NCBI RefSeq assembly: GCF_900112065.1
Contig: NZ_FOKE01000006.1
Location: 1-64,000, forward strand
DNA from: Cohnella sp. OV330
GTDB taxonomy: Bacteria; Bacillota; Bacilli; Paenibacillales; Paenibacillaceae
Length of the DNA: 64,000 bases
Direction of reading: 5' to 3'
A program made the translations under genes and the position numbers. Position 1 is the stretch's first letter. Each line of letters starts with the position of its first letter. Below the pieces are notes generated by a model. That model was not told the DNA's origin, did not search any database, and saw only the letters and a program-made list of their open reading frames with translations. Positions 43,251 to 52,305 of this stretch are shown piece by piece.

Positions 43251-43913
43251 ATGCTGCCGCATGACGAAGGAAGGACAACACGCCAGCAGCTGCTTCAGAC
43301 GCTCCGTACGGGCGGCGGCAGCAGCATCGCCTCGCTCTCGCAGGCGCTGTCGATCACGGAGATGGGCGTCCGCCGCCACGTCCAGGCGCTGGAGCGCGAG
43401 GGACTCGTCGAAGCCGAGACGGTGAAGCAGGCGATGGGCAGGCCCGTTTCCATCTACCGCCTGACGCCGCGCGCGGACGATCTGTTTCCCAAAAATTATC
43501 CGCAGCTCGCGCTGGATCTCCTCGGAGAGCTCGATGACGAGCCCGCGGGCGAGGCGATTATCGGCCGCATGTTCGAAGGGCGCCGCGACAAGCTCATCGC
43601 CAGGCACAAGTCGGCGATGGCCGGCGCGACGCTCGAGGAGCGTGTAGCGGAGCTGGCCGCGATCCAGCAGGCCGGCGGCTATATGTCCCATTGGGAGCGG
43701 GACGGTGCGGGCGAAAGGTTCACGTTGTACGAGTACAACTGTCCGATCGCCCAGGTCGCGGGCAAGTACCGCGAGGCTTGCCGCTGCGAGCAGCAGCTGT
43801 TCGAGGCGCTGCTGGGCGCAGAGGTCAAGCGGACCGAATGCATCGCGGACGGCGGGGCGAAATGCGCTTATGCGATCCGGCGTCCTGCGAAGGAACGGGC
43901 CGCGACTTCTTAA
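43251..43913 (+). CDS. SufR-like iron-sulfur HTH regulator
   Basis: 220 residues from the ATG behind GGGAGGAG (an upstream frame overlaps the promoter TATACAAT). The N-terminal winged helix (TTRQQLLQTLRTGGG..., SITEMGVRRHVQALEREGLV) is followed by a C-terminal domain with clustered cysteines: NCPIAQVAGKYREACRCEQ and TECIADGGAKCAY. The first pair has the C-x12-C spacing of SufR. SufR-type regulators bind a [4Fe-4S] cluster and control Fe-S assembly genes; targets here are unknown because no suf genes are adjacent. A HesB-like gene lies 3.5 kb away. Confidence 0.85.
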   Translation: MLPHDEGRTTRQQLLQTLRTGGGSSIASLSQALSITEMGVRRHVQALEREGLVEAETVKQAMGRPVSIYRLTPRADDLFPKNYPQLALDLLGELDDEPAGEAIIGRMFEGRRDKLIARHKSAMAGATLEERVAELAAIQQAGGYMSHWERDGAGERFTLYEYNCPIAQVAGKYREACRCEQQLFEALLGAEVKRTECIADGGAKCAYAIRRPAKERAATS

Positions 43914-43937
43914 AAGGCTAAATACTGGCGTAAACAT

Positions 43938-43974
43938 AGCCGGCGGAGGCGGTAAGCTTCCGGCCGGCTTTTTG
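43938..43974 (+). terminator. Terminator behind the SufR-like gene
   Basis: AGCCGGC pairs with GCCGGCT across a GC-rich inner region, followed by five Ts. Confidence 0.85.
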
Positions 43975-44189
43975 CTGCGCTGCGGGCAGCGTATTCGCGC
44001 GACTTGCAAGACGGGGAGTGAGCGCTAACGGCGGCGCTAATAGCAGATGCATTGGGCGGTCGAACGTCAGGTTAAAAATAAAGCTAGTCCGATGTGTCAG
44101 GACGGGCCGCATATTCTTATACTGTGTTAAGCGCATGGGCGGATGCCCGGCTTCACAAGCGAAGGTTCGATTCGGAGGGAGGAGAGACG

Positions 44190-44606
44190 ATGGCCTGGAC
44201 GATCGCAGGATACGCTGCGGCGGTCATGTTCGCGGCCGTGGCGATCGCGGCGCTGCTCGCGGGGATGTCGGCGGCGCGTGCGCTGAACGCCTGCAGGGAG
44301 GCGGCCAAGACGCTGGAGGCGGAAGGCGCCGAATCGCTGCGGCAGATGAGCCGGTTCGCGTCGGGCGCTGCGGAGGCCGCGGAGCTGTGCCGCGGCGCGG
44401 CGAGGTCCGCGGCAAGGCTGGCCGAGGGCGGCAGGGCGTTCGGCGAAGCCGCTGCCCGTTCGGCCGAGACTGCGGCGGCGTTCATGGATGCCTGGCGCGG
44501 GCGGTTCGTCCGCTGGACGCAGGGAGACGCGGATTCGGCCGACGAACAATGCGACGGACCGCCCCGCGAAGTCTCTCCTTCCGAAGGCGAAGGCAGGACC
44601 GGCTGA
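44190..44606 (+). CDS. YtxG-like membrane protein (DUF948-type)
   Basis: 138 residues from the ATG with GGAGGAG 5 bases upstream; upstream in-frame starts have no site. One N-terminal helix (about 5-26) precedes a long alanine-rich helical stretch (residues 30-110) that could form a coiled coil, and an acidic tail. Length, layout and the ytxH-type gene 60 bases downstream match the ytxG-ytxH stress operon of Bacillus. Sequence similarity to DUF948 is weak by eye. Confidence 0.65.
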   Translation: MAWTIAGYAAAVMFAAVAIAALLAGMSAARALNACREAAKTLEAEGAESLRQMSRFASGAAEAAELCRGAARSAARLAEGGRAFGEAAARSAETAAAFMDAWRGRFVRWTQGDADSADEQCDGPPREVSPSEGEGRTG

Positions 44607-44666
44607 CGCCGCAAGCGCGGATCCGACGCAAGGCACGACGGAATTCGAAAATCGGAGGGATTCACG

Positions 44667-44963
44667 ATGGCAGAACGCAAGGTTGTTAAATCATTCCTTT
44701 TTGGAGCGCTGTCCGGCGCCGCGCTCGGCGCGGCCGCAGCGCTGCTCTTCGCGCCGAAGCCCGGCAAGGAGCTTCGCAAGGATATCGCGGACACGGCTCA
44801 GCTCGTCGGCGCGAAAACGGCCGATCTCGGCAAGGCGGCAGGCAACGCCGCGCAGACGGCGGCGAAAAAGTCCGCGGATTGGGCCGGAGGCTTGCGCGCC
44901 AAGTTCGCCAAGAAGAGCGCGGAGGAGAGCCCATCCGCATCCGACGACGCCGAGGCGATCTGA
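44667..44963 (+). CDS. ytxH: YtxH-domain general stress protein
   Basis: 98 residues. The N-terminal FLFGALSGAALGAAAALLFAPKPGKELRKDIAD is the YtxH signature: a Gly/Ala-rich helix followed by AP.sGkElR. The rest is a charged Ala-rich helix. Function unknown; the family is induced by general stress and sporulation in B. subtilis. AATCGGAGG precedes the ATG by 9 bases. Confidence 0.92.
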   Translation: MAERKVVKSFLFGALSGAALGAAAALLFAPKPGKELRKDIADTAQLVGAKTADLGKAAGNAAQTAAKKSADWAGGLRAKFAKKSAEESPSASDDAEAI

Positions 44964-45133
44964 TACCAGGATCGCGGCCTAAGCTGCAAGCCAGCGCCGT
45001 CCTGAGCTTCCGGGCGGCGCCGCTTCATGCCTTGAACCGCATCTGAATATGCGCTAATATGTAGGTACCTTTTGCGCGAAAATCTCATAATTTATCTAGA
45101 TTCGTCATCTCCTTAGCAGAAAGCGGTGTTCTC

Positions 45134-45949
45134 GTGCAACAAGCGATCGCAGTCCTGGACTCCGGCGTGGGCGGACTGACAGTCGTCAAAGAAGTGATGC
45201 GTCAGCTACCCCGAGAGAAGATTTTATATTTCGGCGATACGGCGCGCACGCCTTACGGGTCCCGCTCAGCCGAGCAAGTGGTCGAATTTACCCGGGAGAT
45301 TGTCGACTATCTGGTCCAATTCAATCCGAAAATGATCGTCATCGCCTGCAATACGGCAACGGCCGTCGCGCTCGAGGATATCACGGGCCGCGTCTCCGTG
45401 CCCGTCGTCGGCGTCATCGGTCCCGGCGCGCGCGCCGCGCTAGGACGCACGCGAACGGGCGTCATCGGCGTCATCGGGACGGAGGGCACGATACGCAGCG
45501 GCGCCTACGAGGCGGCGCTGAACACGCTGTCGGGCGGCAGCGTCCAAGTCGTCAGCCGCGCCTGTCCGGGCTTCGTGCCGCTCGTGGAGGACGGCAATTT
45601 CCGGTCCGAGCGAACGCAGTCGATCGTGGAGTCGTCGCTCGCGCCGCTGCGGGGCAAGCACCTGGACAGCCTGATCCTGGGTTGTACCCATTATCCGTTC
45701 CTCGCCGACGCGATCTCCGAAGCGATGGAACCGGGCGTCGCGCTCATCAGCTCGGCCGACGAGACCGCCAGAGAGATCCGCTCGATCTTGGAGCGGTCCG
45801 GTCAGCTTGCGGAGGCGGACGGAGCGCCGCTGCACCAGTTTTTTTGCAGCGGGGATCCGGTTAAGTTCCGGGAGATCGCCCAGACTTGGCTCGGCGAACA
45901 GATCCGGCTGACGCCTGTCGTCTGGCAGGTGCCGCATATCGGCGCATAA
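45134..45949 (+). CDS. murI: Glutamate racemase
   Basis: 271 residues from a GTG with only a weak ribosome site (AAGCGG). Signatures: LDSGVGGLTVVKEV (Asp9, Ser10), FGDTARTPYG, CNTATAVALE (Cys72), and LGCTHYPFL (Cys184). The two cysteines are the catalytic acid-base pair. It makes D-glutamate for peptidoglycan. Standing alone, unlike racE in many Bacilli next to ysnA/ysnB genes. Confidence 0.96.
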   Translation: MQQAIAVLDSGVGGLTVVKEVMRQLPREKILYFGDTARTPYGSRSAEQVVEFTREIVDYLVQFNPKMIVIACNTATAVALEDITGRVSVPVVGVIGPGARAALGRTRTGVIGVIGTEGTIRSGAYEAALNTLSGGSVQVVSRACPGFVPLVEDGNFRSERTQSIVESSLAPLRGKHLDSLILGCTHYPFLADAISEAMEPGVALISSADETAREIRSILERSGQLAEADGAPLHQFFCSGDPVKFREIAQTWLGEQIRLTPVVWQVPHIGA

Positions 45950-45962
45950 GCATGCCAATTAC

Positions 45963-46008
45963 CGAAGCCTTCCAGTCGTCTCTCAGACGGCCGGAGGGCT
46001 TCGTTTTT
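45963..46008 (+). terminator. Terminator of murI
   Basis: CGAAGCC...GGGCTTCG with further inner pairing (TTCC/GGAG, GTCTC/GACGG-like) and TTTTT. Confidence 0.85.
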
Positions 46009-46120
46009 GTTTTCCGGCGTCATATCCCCGCCTGCCGCGGCATACAAAAATATACCGCATCGACGCAAGGGGAAGGCGAGCCTAGCGCTGCGCGCAGCGG
46101 ACGCAGGGAGGGATCGTAAA

Positions 46121-47341
46121 ATGCGCATGGAAGAATACGTGGCAGCAAGCGGGGATACGTACAAGTCGATCGCCCGCGCGGCTCGTGTGGGAATCCGCGA
46201 ACTTGTCGATGCAAACCCGCAGCGGCCTGCCGACGAGCCGCTCCGTGCGGGCGAGCTGTTGTACGTGCCCGCGGGACCTGCGCATAGGCGCATGTATATC
46301 GTACAGCCGGGAGATTCGCTGACGGGGATCGCCGAATGGCTCGGCTGCGCGGATCGCCGGCTGAGAGAGCTGAATCCGCAGCTGCCCGCAGGAGCCGACC
46401 CGGCGCCAGGGACGCGAATCGCGCTGCCTACGCCTGCGGGTCGCATCGTCATGCCTTCGTCCATCTACGGGCCGGACCGGGTGGCAGCCGACCTGAAGCG
46501 ACTGGTTAGCGCGTTTCCGTTCATAAAGACGGCTACGATCGGGAGCAGCGTCATGGGCAAGCCGATCCTTGCGGCCGGCATCGGGGACGGTCCGTTCCGC
46601 TGGCATTTGAACGCGTCCCTCCACGCCAACGAGTGGATCACGTCGCTCATCGCGATGCGCTTCCTGGAGGATTACGGCCGGGCTTGCCGCCGCAAGACGC
46701 AGATCGGCGGCTTCGACGCGGCCGAGCTGTATCGGCGGACGACGCTGTGGGTCGTGCCGATGGTCAATCCCGACGGCGTCGAGCTCGTGCAGGAGGGGCT
46801 GCGGCCGGATCATCCGCTCGCCGCGCGGATCGGCCGGTGGAACCGCGGCTCCGCTTCTTTCCGCAATTGGAAGGCCAATGCCAGAGGGGTCGATCTGAAC
46901 GACCAATTTCCGGCGGGCTGGGAGGAAGAGCGCCGCCGACGCGGGGTGCCCGGCCCTGCACCGCGCGATTATAGCGGCGACGCGCCGCTCTCCGAGCCGG
47001 AGGCGGCGGCGCTTGCCGCGTTCACGGAGGCGCAGAGCTTCGACGCGGTCATCGCGCTCCACACGCAAGGGGAGGAGATCTATTGGAACTACGGCGGACT
47101 CGAGCCGCCGGAGTCGAAGATCTGGGCGCACCGCCTCGGACTCGCTTCAGGTTATCGGCCGATAGCGCTGACGGGCAGCGACGCGGGTTACAAGGATTGG
47201 TTCATCGCGAAGTATCGCCGGCCAGGCTTTACCGTCGAAGCGGGCTGCGGGCGCAATCCGCTGCCGCTCTCGGCTTTCGAGGACGTGTACGACGATTGTT
47301 TGCGGCTGCTGACGGAAGCGCTGGACTTAAGCCCCGGGTGA
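46121..47341 (+). CDS. LysM-containing M14 carboxypeptidase (gamma-D-Glu-meso-DAP endopeptidase type)
   Basis: 406 residues from the ATG behind GGGAGGG; starts further upstream fall in the terminator region. Two LysM domains (about 5-51 and 58-104: YVAASGDTYKSIA and YIVQPGDSLTGIAEWLG) precede an M14 peptidase domain with zinc ligands His168 and Glu171 in LHANEW, a later His in ALHTQGEE, and the catalytic Glu in FTVEAGCGRN. The arrangement matches endopeptidase I of Lysinibacillus sphaericus, which cleaves gamma-D-Glu-DAP bonds of peptidoglycan fragments during sporulation. No signal peptide, so it works in the cytoplasm or mother cell. Confidence 0.92.
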   Translation: MRMEEYVAASGDTYKSIARAARVGIRELVDANPQRPADEPLRAGELLYVPAGPAHRRMYIVQPGDSLTGIAEWLGCADRRLRELNPQLPAGADPAPGTRIALPTPAGRIVMPSSIYGPDRVAADLKRLVSAFPFIKTATIGSSVMGKPILAAGIGDGPFRWHLNASLHANEWITSLIAMRFLEDYGRACRRKTQIGGFDAAELYRRTTLWVVPMVNPDGVELVQEGLRPDHPLAARIGRWNRGSASFRNWKANARGVDLNDQFPAGWEEERRRRGVPGPAPRDYSGDAPLSEPEAAALAAFTEAQSFDAVIALHTQGEEIYWNYGGLEPPESKIWAHRLGLASGYRPIALTGSDAGYKDWFIAKYRRPGFTVEAGCGRNPLPLSAFEDVYDDCLRLLTEALDLSPG

Positions 47342-47420
47342 ATATACAATAGAACATGATCTCCCCGGCGAGGCCTGTCATCCGCAGGGAGAGATGCCGA
47401 CGATTGGAGTGAATACGATC

Positions 47421-47723
47421 ATGCAATGCAAGATTACGCGCAATGCGGCCAAGATCCTGAAGCTCGAGCTGGACAAGCCGGAGAACGAAGGATTGTATCT
47501 TCGCGTCCTGATTACGCACAGCCACGGCGATCACGCCCACTACGGCCTGGACATGTCCAAGCCGGCAGCGGACGACGAGATCGTCTCTACAGATAAAGGT
47601 ATCGACGTCCTGCTGACCAAGGGCATCGAGCTGCTTGACGGCGTCAAGGTCGACTATCTCTATTTTCCGCAGGAAGGCTTCGTGATTACGAATCCGAGCA
47701 AAGGGAACCATGGCGATCATTGA
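47421..47723 (+). CDS. HesB/IscA-like protein without cluster-binding cysteines
   Basis: 100 residues from the ATG with TTGGAGTG upstream. The fold is that of HesB/YneR (ITRNAAKILKLEL, YLRVLITHSHGDHAHYGLDM, VDYLYFPQEGFVITNPSKG). The canonical A-type cysteines are missing: instead there are histidines (HSHGDHAH, NHGDH). It is therefore not a standard Fe-S carrier, and could bind another metal or none. Overlaps the DUF1450 gene by 14 bases. Confidence 0.85.
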   Translation: MQCKITRNAAKILKLELDKPENEGLYLRVLITHSHGDHAHYGLDMSKPAADDEIVSTDKGIDVLLTKGIELLDGVKVDYLYFPQEGFVITNPSKGNHGDH

Positions 47724-48012
47724 TCGGGGTGCGCCCCCGGAGGTCCGCGTTATTCCTCCCGCGGACCCCAATGCGGGCCCAAGCCCCAACGACATTCGCT
47801 TTTGCGACAAGTGCAACCATACTCGGGTCAAGACGCTGACGAGCAAGCTGCAGAAGCTGGACCCGGCGGCCGAGATCCGCGTCGGCTGCAAGTCGTACTG
47901 CGGCCCTTGCGCCAAGCGGGCGTTCATCTTCATCAACGGCCGATACATCGCCGCGCCGACCGAAGACGAGGCGCTCGAGAAGATCAAGCCGTTTATCAAA
48001 GCCCGCAAATAA
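47710..48012 (+). CDS. DUF1450 (YuzB-like) cysteine-rich protein
   Basis: 100 residues. Cysteines are grouped as FCDKCNHTR and VGCKSYCGPCAKR, the layout of the YuzB/DUF1450 family, whose function is unknown. The C-rich fold may bind zinc or a cluster. Residues 1-28 are a proline-rich lead without counterpart. Starts inside the HesB-like gene behind AAAGGGAA, so the two proteins are probably used together. Confidence 0.85.
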   Translation: MAIIDRGAPPEVRVIPPADPNAGPSPNDIRFCDKCNHTRVKTLTSKLQKLDPAAEIRVGCKSYCGPCAKRAFIFINGRYIAAPTEDEALEKIKPFIKARK

Positions 48013-48015
48013 TTC

Positions 48016-48057
48016 AAAGAGCGCCCGGCGTTTAACAGCCGGAGCGCTCTTTTTTTG
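48016..48057. terminator. Bidirectional terminator before the LtaS-like gene
   Basis: AAAGAGCGC pairs with GCGCTCTTT and CCGGC with GCCGG inside, single A bulge; seven Ts follow. Confidence 0.9.
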
Positions 48058-48086
48058 ACCGTGTTTATCTTTTATCGATCGATCGG

Positions 48087-50066
48087 TCAGTCTTCTTTTT
48101 TAAGTTCGGGCAGCAGATCGTGCTCGACGACGACGTCCGATACGCGAAGCTCACGATCGGCCGCTGCCTTGCCTGCCGTGCATGCGGATAGGTCCGTCGC
48201 CGTGCCGTCCGCGAGCGAGTAGCAGGATCCCGCATCGGCCATGCCGCCGTTCGAAGGCATATAGTACACCTTGCCGTCCGTGAATCCCCCCGTCCGGAAG
48301 ACGACGGGCTTTTCTGCGGCGGACAGCATGCTGACGCCCATCATCTTGTTGTCTCCCATCGGGATGCCGAGCATCTGCATGATGGTCGGGGCCGTGTCGA
48401 GCTGCCCGACCGCCTTTTCGCTGACGCCGGCATGTTCGTCGCCCGGGAAGTGAATGAAGAAGGGCACTTTGCGAATGATCGCGTCCATCTCTTCGTCGGA
48501 CAGCGATTTTCCAAGCAGCTGTTCGTAAGGCTTTTTGTCGTAAAGCGAGTTGTCGTGGTCTCCGTACATCATGAGCACCGTGTTGTCCCACAGTCCCTCA
48601 TCCTTCAGCCGATCCACGAGCTCTCCGATGGCGGCGTCGACGTAGTGCGCAGCTTTGATATAATCGCCGAACGTCGTCCCGTCGAAATCTCCGACTTCGA
48701 ATTCGGTTTTGTAATCGGGCAGATTAAAAGGATGATGGCCGGAAATCGTGATCGCGAAGGCATAGAAAGGCGATGCGCCGCGTTCCTTGATCTGGTCGAC
48801 CGTCTGCTGCAGGAACGATTTGTCGCCGATCGACCAACCGAGCGGCTCGTCGTCGTCGAAGTCCTTGATACTGTAAAACTTGCCGTAATCCATGTTGTGG
48901 TACATATTGTTGCGGTTCCAGAAGCTGCCGTCGTAGGCGTGATGGACCGTCGTATCGTAGCCCTCGGCATTCAAGATCTCCGGCAGGCAGTTAAAGTCGT
49001 GGTCCGCGAACCTAATGAATACGGAACCCGTAGGCATCGGATGGAGCGAGCAGCTGGTCAGGAAGTCGGCGTCCGACGTGCGGCCCTGTCCGGTCTGATG
49101 ATAGAAGTTGGAGAAATACAAGCTTTTGCCGACCAGCGCGTTCAGGTTCGGGGTAATCTGCTGTCCGCCCACCGACTGGCCGATGAGGAACGATTGAAAC
49201 GCTTCGGCTTGGATCATGAGAACGTTCTTGCCCTTAGCCGCGCCGAACATCGGCTCCGATTCGGCCTGCTCCTGCAGCAGCTTGCGATCGTCGAACCAGT
49301 CCTTCGCTTCTTGCACCTGCGATTCGCTGACACCGCCGCTGAACCAGTGCTCCTTGGCATAGCGGAACGTATCGTAGCCATGGAATCCAAGCAAGCCAGT
49401 CACGTTATAAATCGGAATGTTCCACCAATTGCCGACGAATAGCCCGCTGGCCCAACCGTTTTTTTGTTGGTTGACGGGTCCTACGATCATAGAAATTCCC
49501 AACGCGAGCAGGAGACCTGCCAGTGCGGTATTCAGCATCAGGCGAGAGCGGGACCTGCTGCGTATCCGTACGCCGCCGTTGCGGCGGGCAATCCGCGCCG
49601 GGCGCCAGTACCAACATGCCCATACGGCATATGCGAGCGCTACCGGAATGTCGCACAGCAACACCAGATCCCCGCGATGAACCAGGCTCCAGATGCTGTC
49701 CTCAAGCGAGCTGACCTGGTTCGCCTGAAGGAGTACGGGAATGGATATGAAATCTTTGAAATATCGGAAGTAGACGAGGTCGGCGAATAAAAGGACGGAT
49801 ATCGTTAAATCGAGCAGAGCCAGCGATACTGCGCGAGCCCGCCTCCCGAGCCAGACCACCCAGAAGGTCGCGATGACCATGGCGCCGTAATTGACCTTCC
49901 ATTTCCAATGGTTCATGCCCCCGACGTTCAGCTGGTGATCGAGCCAATTCAGCTTGTATACGATCGAGAGAACGACCAGCATGGCGCCCCAATACGGCCA
50001 AGAGGCAAGACCGCCGGCCGCCAGCTTGACGCCCTTCGAGGCTGTCGTTCGAAGCTGTGTATTCAT
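48087..50066 (-). CDS. LtaS-family lipoteichoic acid synthase/phosphoglycerol transferase
   Basis: 659 residues from the ATG of MNTQLRTT, with GAGGAATT upstream. Five membrane helices lie in residues 25-200 (about 25-42, 62-74, 83-100, 135-152, 178-196), then an extracellular sulfatase-like domain. Metal/nucleophile residues are Glu288 (IQAEAF) and Thr330 (TGQGRTSDADF), the nucleophile that carries phosphoglycerol. Further DHDNS and HHPF match the metal sites. The last 50 residues end in a charged tail. It probably adds glycerol-phosphate units to a lipid anchor outside the membrane. Stand-alone; paralogue type (LtaS, YfnI, YqgS) cannot be decided. Confidence 0.92.
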   Translation of the reverse strand: MNTQLRTTASKGVKLAAGGLASWPYWGAMLVVLSIVYKLNWLDHQLNVGGMNHWKWKVNYGAMVIATFWVVWLGRRARAVSLALLDLTISVLLFADLVYFRYFKDFISIPVLLQANQVSSLEDSIWSLVHRGDLVLLCDIPVALAYAVWACWYWRPARIARRNGGVRIRSRSRSRLMLNTALAGLLLALGISMIVGPVNQQKNGWASGLFVGNWWNIPIYNVTGLLGFHGYDTFRYAKEHWFSGGVSESQVQEAKDWFDDRKLLQEQAESEPMFGAAKGKNVLMIQAEAFQSFLIGQSVGGQQITPNLNALVGKSLYFSNFYHQTGQGRTSDADFLTSCSLHPMPTGSVFIRFADHDFNCLPEILNAEGYDTTVHHAYDGSFWNRNNMYHNMDYGKFYSIKDFDDDEPLGWSIGDKSFLQQTVDQIKERGASPFYAFAITISGHHPFNLPDYKTEFEVGDFDGTTFGDYIKAAHYVDAAIGELVDRLKDEGLWDNTVLMMYGDHDNSLYDKKPYEQLLGKSLSDEEMDAIIRKVPFFIHFPGDEHAGVSEKAVGQLDTAPTIMQMLGIPMGDNKMMGVSMLSAAEKPVVFRTGGFTDGKVYYMPSNGGMADAGSCYSLADGTATDLSACTAGKAAADRELRVSDVVVEHDLLPELKKED

Positions 50067-50278
50067 AAAATGATAATTCCTCGCTTTCCGGTTGATCCGA
50101 GAGTTCCGTTCCGGTTTGCCGCGACCGAGGCGGCCTTTACACACAGAAAACAGTATAACGCTTCCACCTCTTTTTTTCACGCGAACCTTGCAGTATTTTG
50201 CAGGAAAGCCGGACAACGTATATAATTTTGTTCGCTTAGGATAAGGGCGGAATCAAATTTTTAAGGGGGGAACCGCGT

Positions 50279-50935
50279 ATGACGGAAAGTCGGGAGGATG
50301 GACGGGCAATCAGTCCCGAAGCGTACTTCGACGGATTGTTCGGGGAGGACGCCGACCTGGTTCGCGTTAGCGAATCGATTCGGGAGCGGGGGATGCCCGA
50401 TATATCGGTGGCGCCCGGTTACGGCAGGCTGCTGACGATGCTGGTCGCCGCGGCGCGTTGCAGGGCGGTGCTGGAGATCGGCGCGCTGGCCGGATACAGC
50501 GGCATTTGCTTGGCTCGCGGATTGGCGGACGGCGGCAAACTCACATCGCTGGAGCTGAAGCCGGAGTATGCCGAGCTGGCGACGGCGAATATAGCGAAGG
50601 CAGGTTACGGGGACTGTGCAGAAATGATCGTTGGTGACGCGTTGGCGTCACTGGACAAGCTCAATGCAGCGGGAAGGCGTTTCGACTTCTTTTTCATCGA
50701 CGCCGACAAGGAAAACTATCCGAACTACCTTGAACGCGCGATCGGTCTTGCAGCGCCCGGAGCGTTGATCGCAGCCGACAATACGCTTCTTAGAGGGCGC
50801 ACGTTAAACGAAGCGAAGCAAGGACCGGCCGTGCAGGCGGTGCGGGATTTCAATCGCCGGCTGGCGACCGATCCCCGTCTGCTTGGCACGCATTTGCCTT
50901 CTTATGACGGTCTCGCGCTGTTTATGGTCCGCTAA
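50279..50935 (+). CDS. Class I SAM-dependent O-methyltransferase
   Basis: 218 residues from the ATG with AAGGGGGG upstream. Family features of the catechol/caffeoyl-CoA O-methyltransferase group: VLEIGALAGYSGICLARGL (SAM loop), LTSLELKPEYAELA, FDFFFIDADKENYPNYLE (metal and substrate) and LIAADNTLLRG. It methylates a small hydroxylated compound or tRNA base (TrmR of B. subtilis belongs here). 3' ends overlap the convergent MFS gene by 14 bases. Confidence 0.9.
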   Translation: MTESREDGRAISPEAYFDGLFGEDADLVRVSESIRERGMPDISVAPGYGRLLTMLVAAARCRAVLEIGALAGYSGICLARGLADGGKLTSLELKPEYAELATANIAKAGYGDCAEMIVGDALASLDKLNAAGRRFDFFFIDADKENYPNYLERAIGLAAPGALIAADNTLLRGRTLNEAKQGPAVQAVRDFNRRLATDPRLLGTHLPSYDGLALFMVR

Positions 50936-52160
50936 TCGCAGCAGGCGCATTTTTTACGAGCGAGCTTCGCGCCCAGAGCGAGGTGCCGAGAAGAGCGGCC
51001 GCGGAAATGAGAAAGAGGCCTTCAATGCCGATGTAGCCGGACAAGGCGCCTCCGATGACAGGACCGGCCATGTTGCCGAGCGCGACGGCGCTGCTGTTGA
51101 AGCCGAACGCCATGCTCACTTTGTCGTCGGGGGTATGCCGGCGAATGAGCGCGTTGACCGTGGGGATAAGCCCGCCGACGAAGCAGCCCAGCAAAAATCG
51201 GCACACAAGGAGCTGGCCCACGTTCGCTACGAAGGCCTGTGGAATAAAAAGAAGTCCGGCGCCGAGCAGCGAAAAGACAAGTACGCGCGTAGCGCCTTTT
51301 CGGTCGCTCAGCTTGCCGAGAAGCGGCGCGCTGATCATATTCGAGAAGCCCGTCACCGAGCCGACGAATCCGGCCCAGAAGGCGAGATTTTCAGTCGTGC
51401 CGTGAAGATGCTGCACGTAGATCGGAATGAGCGCCATCGGGCTCAGCATCGCGAACTGGATGAGGAACGTGACGGAAAACAGCGCCGGTAGCTGTCGAAT
51501 GGCGGCAAGCTGCCGCAGTCCCGATGCAAGGCTGGCTTGCGGCGCGACGCGGGCTGCGGCCCGGTCGAAGCTTTCCCGCACAAGCAGCCAAGAAAGCGCG
51601 GAGGCGACGAACATGAGCGAGCCCGTAATATAGAAGATCGGCCGGAAGCCGAACGTGTCCGCCATCAAGCCGCCGATCAGCGGACCGAGAATCGTGCCGG
51701 CCGTGCCGCCGGATTGCAGCGTGCCCATGGCGAAGCCGATCTTTTCTTTAGGGGTCGAGGCTGAGACGAGCGACACGGCCGCAGGGGAGTAGCCCGAGAT
51801 GATGCCGTTGGCCATGCGGAGCAGAAGCAAATGGAGAGGGGTCGCCGCAAAGCCCATCTGCACCATGACGATCGACATGCCGAATCCCGATCGAAGCAGC
51901 ATCACTTTGCGTCCGTAGCGGTCGGACAGCTTGCCCCAAAGCGGCTGAAAGAAAAAAGAAGTGACGAAGTTCGCCGCGAAGATGAGCCCCGCCCAGACGC
52001 CGATCTGATGCTCGCCGATCACGCCGAGGTCCTGCTGCAAATAGAGGGACAGAAACGGCGTGATCATCGTCATGCCGGCCATGACCAGAAAGTTTCCCAG
52101 CCACAGCACCGCCAAGTTGATTTTCCAGCGTTCCAAGCGCGCACCTCGCTTCTTCTTCAC
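50922..52160 (-). CDS. MFS multidrug-type exporter
   Basis: 412 residues with twelve hydrophobic segments. GKLSDRYGRKVML (loop 2-3, motif A) and its repeat GKLSDRKGATRVL in the second half, plus GTAGTILGPLIGGLMAD in helix 5 (motif C of drug antiporters), point to a drug:H+ antiporter of the 12-TM branch. Substrate unknown. The ATG is 145 bases from hemE in a divergent arrangement. Confidence 0.92.
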   Translation of the reverse strand: MKKKRGARLERWKINLAVLWLGNFLVMAGMTMITPFLSLYLQQDLGVIGEHQIGVWAGLIFAANFVTSFFFQPLWGKLSDRYGRKVMLLRSGFGMSIVMVQMGFAATPLHLLLLRMANGIISGYSPAAVSLVSASTPKEKIGFAMGTLQSGGTAGTILGPLIGGLMADTFGFRPIFYITGSLMFVASALSWLLVRESFDRAAARVAPQASLASGLRQLAAIRQLPALFSVTFLIQFAMLSPMALIPIYVQHLHGTTENLAFWAGFVGSVTGFSNMISAPLLGKLSDRKGATRVLVFSLLGAGLLFIPQAFVANVGQLLVCRFLLGCFVGGLIPTVNALIRRHTPDDKVSMAFGFNSSAVALGNMAGPVIGGALSGYIGIEGLFLISAAALLGTSLWARSSLVKNAPAAISGP

Positions 52161-52305
52161 GGGATATTTAACGGTTTGTCAACTAATTGTCATAAGGACC
52201 CGAGGGCGGAAGGTTGTGGCAGTCGGTCAAAAAGGGCATAATAAAACCGAATGATCGCTTCGTGTTCGGGACCCATCCTAATTACTTAAAAGGGGATACT
52301 GCAAT

